Of a stretch of 64,000 bases of DNA, positions 59,520 through 64,000 are shown piece by piece; the stretch's first letter is position 1, and each line of letters opens with the position of its first letter. The notes beneath the pieces were generated by a model that was not told the DNA's origin, did not search any database, and saw only the letters and a list, made by a program, of their open reading frames with translations. The stretch spans positions 19,420-83,419 of the forward strand of contig NZ_JACSCH020000029.1 in assembly GCF_014451325.2 (NCBI RefSeq), in the 5' to 3' direction. A program made the translations under genes and the position numbers. This DNA comes from Streptomyces sp. CB02980. GTDB lineage: Bacteria; Actinomycetota; Actinomycetes; Streptomycetales; Streptomycetaceae.

Positions 59520-62006
59520 GTGGGTGCGATCACGATCGTGAAATCCGCCGAGGACGGAGAGGTACCGGCGGACACCGGGGGCGCGGGACCGCTCGCCGCG
59601 GACGGCCCGCCCACCGACCCCACCCCACCGCCCCACCCCGCCCGGGCCGACCACCTCGACCCCCGCCGCGTCCGGCTCGTCTTCTGCGGCCTGATGCTCG
59701 CGCTGCTCCTCGCCGCGCTCGAGCAGATGATCGTCGCCACCGCCCTGCCGAAGATCGTCGGCGAACTCCAGGGTCTCGACCGGATGTCCTGGGCGATCAC
59801 CGCCTATCTGCTGACCGCCACCATCGGCCTGCCGATCTACGGAAAGCTCGGCGACCTCCTCGGCCGCAAGGGCGTCTTCCTCTTCGCCATCGTCGTCTTC
59901 GTCATCGGCTCGGGACTCGCCGGCTGGTCCCGCAGCATGGACGAACTCATCGCCTTCCGCGCCATCCAGGGCATCGGCGCCGGCGGCCTGATGATCGGCG
60001 TCCAGGCGATCATCGCCGACATCGTCCCCGCCCGGGAACGCGGCCGGTACATGGGCCTGATCGGCGCCGCCTTCGGCCTCGCATCCGTCGCGGGACCCCT
60101 GCTCGGCGGCTTCTTCACCGACCACGTCTCCTGGCGCTGGTGCTTCTACTTCAACGTGCCCTTCGGGCTCGTCACCCTCGCCGTCGTCGCCGTCGTCCTC
60201 AAACTCCCCAAGCCCACGGCACGCGCCCGCTTCGACGTCCTCGGCGCCCTCCTCCTCGCCACCGCCTCCACCTGCCTGGTCCTGCTCACCAGTTGGGGCG
60301 GTACCGAGTACGCCTGGGACTCCCGCGTCGTCATCGCCCTCGCCTGCGGCGCCGCCGGAACCACCCTGCTCTTCCTGGTCGTCGAGCACTTCGCACCCGA
60401 ACCCCTCATCCCGCTCCGGCTGTTCCGCGACTCCGTCTTCACCGTGACCGCCCTCGTCGGCGCCGTCGTCGGCATCGCGCTCTTCGGGGCCGCCAGCTAC
60501 CTCCCCAGCTTCCTGCAGATGGTCGAGGGCGCCACCGCCACCGAGTCCGGCCTCCTGATGCTGCCCCTCATGGGCGGCATCGTCATCGCCTCCGTCGTCT
60601 CCGGCCAACTCATCAGCCGCACCGGCCACTACAAGATCTACCCCCTGCTCGGCGGCGCCCTCTCCGTCCTCGGCATGTGGCTGCTCTCCCGCCTGGACGC
60701 CGACACCCCACGGCTCCAGTACAGCCTCTGGCAGGCCGTCCTCGGCACCGGCATCGGCCTCGTCATGCCGGTGCTCGTCCTCGCCGTACAGAACTCCGTA
60801 CGCCCCAGCGACCTCGGCACCGCCACCAGCGCCCACAACTACTTCCGCCAGATCGGCGGCAGCGTCGGCGCCGCCGTCTTCGGCACCCTCTTCGCCTCTC
60901 GGCTCGACGACGCCCTCGGCGACCGGCTCACCGGTGTCCTCGCCGGCGGCGCGACCTCCCTGCCGCCCGCCGAGTCCATCACCCCGCAGACGGTGCACAC
61001 CCTGCCGCCCGCCGTGCGCGACGCCTACATCCAGGCGTACGCGGACGCGATGCCGCGCATCTTCCTCTACCTCGTGCCGGTCCTCGTGCTCGGCCTCGTC
61101 CTCGCCTTCTTCCTCAAGGAGAAACCGCTGGTGACCCACCACAGCCCCACCACCGAGGCCACCGGAGCCGACGAGTTCGGCAGCGTCCAGGCCGTCCCGC
61201 ACGCCCGGCACGCGGCCCCCGCGTCCGCCTCCTTCGCCGCCCCGCACTCCGGACTCCCCGTCTGCGGCACCGTCCAGCACCACGACGGCAGCCGCGTCCC
61301 CCGGGCCGCCCTCACCCTCATCGACGTCCAGGGCCGGCAGGTCGGCCGGGGCGCAAGCGGTGAGGACGGGAGGTACGCGCTGAGCGTCCCCGGCAACGGC
61401 GCGTACGTCCTCATCGCCGCGGCCGGCGGGCACCAGCCCCAGGCCGTCTCCGTCACCGTCGGCGACCGGCCCGTCGAACTCGACGTCGTGCTCGGCGGCG
61501 CCGGCCGGCTCGCGGGCAGCGTCGTCACCGCCGACGGGACGCCCGTACGGGACGCGGCCGTCACCCTCACCGACGTACGCGGCGAGGTCGTCGCCTCGAC
61601 CCGCAGCGGACGCGAGGGCGGGTACGTCATCTCCGAACTGGTCGCCGGCGAGTACACGCTCGCCGCCAGTGCCCCCGCCTTCCGGCCCGCGGCACTCCCC
61701 GTCAGCGTCCAGGCCTCCCGCGAGACCCGCCAGGACATCGAACTCGCCGGCGGGGCGGTGCTGCGCGGCACCGTACGGGCAGGGGGCGGCCGCCCCGTCG
61801 AGGACGCCCGGATCACCCTGCTCGACGCCGCAGGCAACGTCGTCGACACCCTCACCACCGGCCCCGACGGCACCTTCCGCTTCGTGGACCTGTCCTCCGG
61901 CGAGTACACCGTCATCGCCGCCGGCTACCCGCCCGTCGCGACCGTCCTCCAGATGGCCGGCGGCGGCCGCACCGAGCGCGACCTCCAGCTCGGCCACCAG
62001 GACTGA
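59520..62006 (+). CDS. DHA2-type MFS exporter fused to three carboxypeptidase-regulatory-like domains
   Basis: 828-residue membrane protein, GTG start 59520 with GAGGGGAG upstream. Residues 1-50 are a Pro/Ala-rich cytoplasmic tail. About 14 membrane segments follow (52-540) with MFS motif A GKLGDLLGRK (108-117), GLIGAAFGLASVAGPLLGG (motif C) and DHVSWRWCFYFNVPFG, as in 14-TMS drug exporters. After a linker come three similar about 70-residue beta-sandwich units (about 578-650, 661-730, 743-815), each with the pattern G-x-V...DA-x-VTL-x-D-x-x-G...G-x-Y-x-L...G-x-Y-x-x-A-A. With 14 spans both ends would be cytoplasmic. Substrate unknown. Confidence 0.9.
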   Translation: MGAITIVKSAEDGEVPADTGGAGPLAADGPPTDPTPPPHPARADHLDPRRVRLVFCGLMLALLLAALEQMIVATALPKIVGELQGLDRMSWAITAYLLTATIGLPIYGKLGDLLGRKGVFLFAIVVFVIGSGLAGWSRSMDELIAFRAIQGIGAGGLMIGVQAIIADIVPARERGRYMGLIGAAFGLASVAGPLLGGFFTDHVSWRWCFYFNVPFGLVTLAVVAVVLKLPKPTARARFDVLGALLLATASTCLVLLTSWGGTEYAWDSRVVIALACGAAGTTLLFLVVEHFAPEPLIPLRLFRDSVFTVTALVGAVVGIALFGAASYLPSFLQMVEGATATESGLLMLPLMGGIVIASVVSGQLISRTGHYKIYPLLGGALSVLGMWLLSRLDADTPRLQYSLWQAVLGTGIGLVMPVLVLAVQNSVRPSDLGTATSAHNYFRQIGGSVGAAVFGTLFASRLDDALGDRLTGVLAGGATSLPPAESITPQTVHTLPPAVRDAYIQAYADAMPRIFLYLVPVLVLGLVLAFFLKEKPLVTHHSPTTEATGADEFGSVQAVPHARHAAPASASFAAPHSGLPVCGTVQHHDGSRVPRAALTLIDVQGRQVGRGASGEDGRYALSVPGNGAYVLIAAAGGHQPQAVSVTVGDRPVELDVVLGGAGRLAGSVVTADGTPVRDAAVTLTDVRGEVVASTRSGREGGYVISELVAGEYTLAASAPAFRPAALPVSVQASRETRQDIELAGGAVLRGTVRAGGGRPVEDARITLLDAAGNVVDTLTTGPDGTFRFVDLSSGEYTVIAAGYPPVATVLQMAGGGRTERDLQLGHQD

Positions 62007-62024
62007 TGAGGCCCCCTCCGGGGA

Positions 62025-63194
62025 TCAGGAGGCGGTCGTCGCCCTGCGCAGCGTGCTGATGCAGGAGCTGATCGCCTCCTGGAGGGCTTCGAGGCGCTGG
62101 AGCATGTCGTCCTCGAAGATCTCCTCCTCCAGCACCTCGTCGAGGGTCAGCTCCTCGAAGACCTTCGTCGCCTTCTGCAGACTGCTGTAGAACTTCGTCC
62201 GCCGCTCCTGGACCCGCAGCGCCGGGTCCTCCTCGACCGCCTTCGCGACCAGGCCCTTGACGGTGTCGTACGCCTCACCGGCCCACTCGCCCGCCTCCTC
62301 GGAGTCGTCGAGCTCGTCGAGGAGCGACAGGTGCCGCTCGGCCTCGGCCCGCAGCTCGGCCGGAGCTTCCACGGTCTGCCCGGCCGGCGTCTTGATCTGG
62401 CCGTTCTCGACGATCTGGCGCACGTACCCGATGCGGTCGGCCGCCTTCGCCTCGCTCGCCACGGCCTTCTTCAGATCGTCGGTACGGGCGATGGCGCGGG
62501 CCATCTCGGTCTGCAGGGCCGGGTCCTCCTTCATCCGGTCGAGCAGCGCGCCGCGCGCCGCCTCCGCCGTCCCCGGATCGGCGAGGATCGCGGCCCGCAG
62601 CGCCGTCGGGTTCTCGGCGACCTCCAGGGCCTTCGTCGGCCGGATGCCCTCCGCCTCGGCCGCCGCGCTGATCGCCTGGCCGCGCACGGACGAGGCGCTG
62701 TTGCGCGAGGTGTAGTACGACAGCCAGACGTCGGCGTCGGGCAGCTCGATGTCCTCGCCGGGAACCAGCACCTCGAACTGCGGGACGAGACCGTCGTCGG
62801 CCGCCATGTCCCAGGCCTTGTAGTAGCGCATGACCCGCTCCGGCGAGCACCCCGCGAGCTCCGCGAACGCCTTCGCCGAGACCTTCGTCGCGGCCGTCCC
62901 CTCGGCGGCCTGCCCGCCGGGACGGACGCTGCGCGCCACCTTGAGCGCGAAGGTCCAGCCGCCGGTGCGGGCGTAGACCCCGAAGTCCAGGGCGTCACGG
63001 ACGACGACGGGGTCGAGGTCGCCGGCGCCGGGGGCCTCCGACGGCTCCGGGGCCTCCGCGTCGGCGTCCTCCGCCAGGCCCCGGCCGTCCGCGCCGGTGG
63101 CGTGGTCCTGGACGGTTGCCCCCTGGGGAGCGTCGGCGGGGTCCTGGTGCTCGGACTGGGGGGCGGTCTCGAGCTGGGCGAGCGTGACGGTCAC
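62025..63194 (-). CDS. conserved actinobacterial-type protein of unknown function
   Basis: 389-residue soluble acidic protein, GTG start 63194 with AGGAG. Residues 1-55 are low-complexity (Gln/Asp/Ala/Glu). The central region has FAELAGCSPERVMRYYKAWDMAADDGLVP (about 105-133), which looks like a helix-turn-helix, and DVWLSYYTSRNSASSVRGQAISAAAEAEGI. The C-terminal 150 residues are helical, charged and probably coiled coil (EVLEEEIFEDDMLQRLEALQEAI). The layout of helix-turn-helix plus coiled coil resembles nucleoid or partition-type proteins, but I do not recognise the family. Convergent with the MFS gene and next to fbiD on the same strand (47-base gap). Confidence 0.75.
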   Translation of the reverse strand: MTVTLAQLETAPQSEHQDPADAPQGATVQDHATGADGRGLAEDADAEAPEPSEAPGAGDLDPVVVRDALDFGVYARTGGWTFALKVARSVRPGGQAAEGTAATKVSAKAFAELAGCSPERVMRYYKAWDMAADDGLVPQFEVLVPGEDIELPDADVWLSYYTSRNSASSVRGQAISAAAEAEGIRPTKALEVAENPTALRAAILADPGTAEAARGALLDRMKEDPALQTEMARAIARTDDLKKAVASEAKAADRIGYVRQIVENGQIKTPAGQTVEAPAELRAEAERHLSLLDELDDSEEAGEWAGEAYDTVKGLVAKAVEEDPALRVQERRTKFYSSLQKATKVFEELTLDEVLEEEIFEDDMLQRLEALQEAISSCISTLRRATTAS

Positions 63195-63241
63195 CGAGGA
63201 TTCTCCTGAGGCGCGCGAGGGACGGATGCTTGCAAAGCAGC

Positions 63242-63901
63242 CTATACGTCCCCATTGAGCGAGAGCGCTCCTCTTCGGCGGTCGTCCACCGCACACGAGT
63301 GCGACCCGAGGCCCAGGGCGCGGGCGGCCACGAGATCGTCCGGTGTGTCGATGTCCAGGCGTGCCCCCGGAACCTCCGCCACGTCCAGTTCCACCGCCCC
63401 GCTCGCCGCGTGGCGCTGCCGCGAGGCCCCTTCGAAGCGCGGCGTCAGGAGGGTGGGGACCCGGGCCGTCAGGACGGTGGTGCCGATTCCCGTGTGATCG
63501 GTGAGGAAGGCCCGCCGGTGACCGGCCGCGGCGCCGAGGACCCTGGTGAGCTCCTCGGGGCGGAGCGCGGGCAGATCGGCCGTGAGGACGGCGACCGTAC
63601 GGGCGCCACGGACCGAGGCCCGGGCCGCGCCGGCCCGGACGGCGGAGTTCAGCCCCCGCGGGGAGAGCTCCTCGACGCACTCGGCACCCCGCTCCCGGGC
63701 CAGGGCGCGGGCCGACGGGTCGGCGGTCACGACGACGACCCGCGAGACCTCCGGTGTACGGGCGACCGACTGCAGCGTGTCGAGGAAGAAGGCGCGGGCC
63801 CAGTCGGTCCGGCTGTCACCGGCCCAGGCGGCCAGTCGGCTCTTGGCGAGGGGGAACGGCTTGACGGGAAGCAGCACGGTCCATCCGCCGCTCGTGACCA
63901 T
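63242..63901 (-). CDS. fbiD: F420 biosynthesis guanylyltransferase (FbiD/CofC)
   Basis: 219-residue nucleotidyltransferase. In actinobacteria it activates phosphoenolpyruvate (2-phospholactate in archaea) with GTP, the first dedicated step of coenzyme F420 side-chain assembly. Motifs: VLLPVKPFPLAKSRLA (nucleotide-binding, 9-24), VVVVTADPSARALARERGAE, LNSAVRAGAARA and VLTADLPALRPEEL; the acidic C-terminal metal site LDIDTPDDL. ATG start at 63901. F420 made here would serve the PPOX protein (11.6 kb) and the LLM oxidoreductase (17.4 kb). Confidence 0.92.
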   Translation of the reverse strand: MVTSGGWTVLLPVKPFPLAKSRLAAWAGDSRTDWARAFFLDTLQSVARTPEVSRVVVVTADPSARALARERGAECVEELSPRGLNSAVRAGAARASVRGARTVAVLTADLPALRPEELTRVLGAAAGHRRAFLTDHTGIGTTVLTARVPTLLTPRFEGASRQRHAASGAVELDVAEVPGARLDIDTPDDLVAARALGLGSHSCAVDDRRRGALSLNGDV

Positions 63902-64000
63902 CCGTCAGCCTCCCAGCACTGGGAGCAGTTCCGGGAGGTGTCCGTCCGACGCCCTTGCCGTGCGCTGTCGCTCGTCCGGTACTTGGCCGTAGAGGGTGGT
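63902..64000. other. right edge, upstream of fbiD
   Basis: 99 bases with no gene that can be supported. A small CTCCCAG-CA-CTGGGAG dyad lies at 63910-63925, ten bases upstream of the fbiD start. The neighbouring gene lies outside the window. Confidence 0.4.

Noticed and set aside
59427..61997. 856-codon minus frame opposite the MFS gene
   Set aside because: Antisense shadow; almost only Gly, Asp, Glu, Val and Ala, and no ribosome site.
63546..63992. Forward frame at the right edge
   Set aside because: Antisense to fbiD with Arg/Ser/Ala-rich composition; not a gene.

Overview
The window is high-GC actinobacterial chromosome and almost certainly Streptomyces. Third codon positions are nearly all G or C, GTG starts and ATGA/GTGA stop-start overlaps are frequent, several genes look leaderless, and gene content includes an ethylmalonyl-CoA operon next to psd/pssA, F420-linked enzymes and many secreted hydrolases. 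I see no rRNA, tRNA, CRISPR array, insertion sequence or prophage. It reads as chromosome-arm housekeeping and catabolic DNA with about 60 genes.

Layout. 1-1.4 kb: the end of a glutamate-type ABC importer (gluC truncated by the window edge, gluD). 1.5-9.4 kb: secreted S15-type hydrolase, TPR protein, cytochrome P450, an unknown membrane-anchored protein, secreted gamma-glutamyltransferase and a second-type methionine aminopeptidase facing a small XRE regulator. 9.8-13.4 kb: DinB protein, NAD(P)-binding protein/HxlR regulator pair, PPOX F420 protein and an unknown Pro-Ala linker protein. 13.6-18.4 kb: a tight operon for reductive pyrimidine (or hydantoin-like) breakdown, with beta-ureidopropionase-like amidohydrolase, class III aminotransferase, dihydropyrimidinase and an F420-type LLM oxidoreductase. 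An NCS1 nucleobase transporter lies at 20.2 kb, separated from the operon by an islet with a dehalogenase-like hydrolase and a broken acetyltransferase.

21.7-35 kb: trypsin-like protease, an unknown protein, a lipoate ligase with inverted domain order, histidinol-phosphatase, FAD oxidoreductase, Sua5/YciO protein, a phosphodiesterase, an Ada-AlkA/Ogt alkylation-repair pair, sirtuin, a frameshifted VapB antitoxin, ADP-ribosylglycohydrolase and glycerate kinase. 35.2-41.6 kb: a PucR/CdaR-type regulator divergent from a complete five-gene branched-chain-type ABC importer. 41.6-45.1 kb: epimerase, double GNAT protein, pssA and psd.

45.2-54.5 kb: the ethylmalonyl-CoA block on the minus strand, ccr-ecm-CoA lyase-MaoC-acyl-CoA dehydrogenase, preceded by a TetR regulator and a fused double 3-hydroxyacyl-CoA dehydrogenase that could supply crotonyl-CoA precursors. 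54.8-64 kb: HEAT protein, RidA, secreted tripeptidyl-aminopeptidase-like enzyme, a radical SAM protein behind an SOS-box-like site, SRPBCC protein, a DHA2 exporter with three C-terminal beta-sandwich repeats, an unknown protein and fbiD of F420 biosynthesis.

Recurring themes: (1) short tandem arrays (19-40 bp units) at gene ends, several of which share sequence with the 3' end of the adjoining gene; (2) -10 hexamers placed 5-7 nt before the start codon, suggesting leaderless mRNAs; (3) F420 biosynthesis and F420-type enzymes in one neighbourhood.
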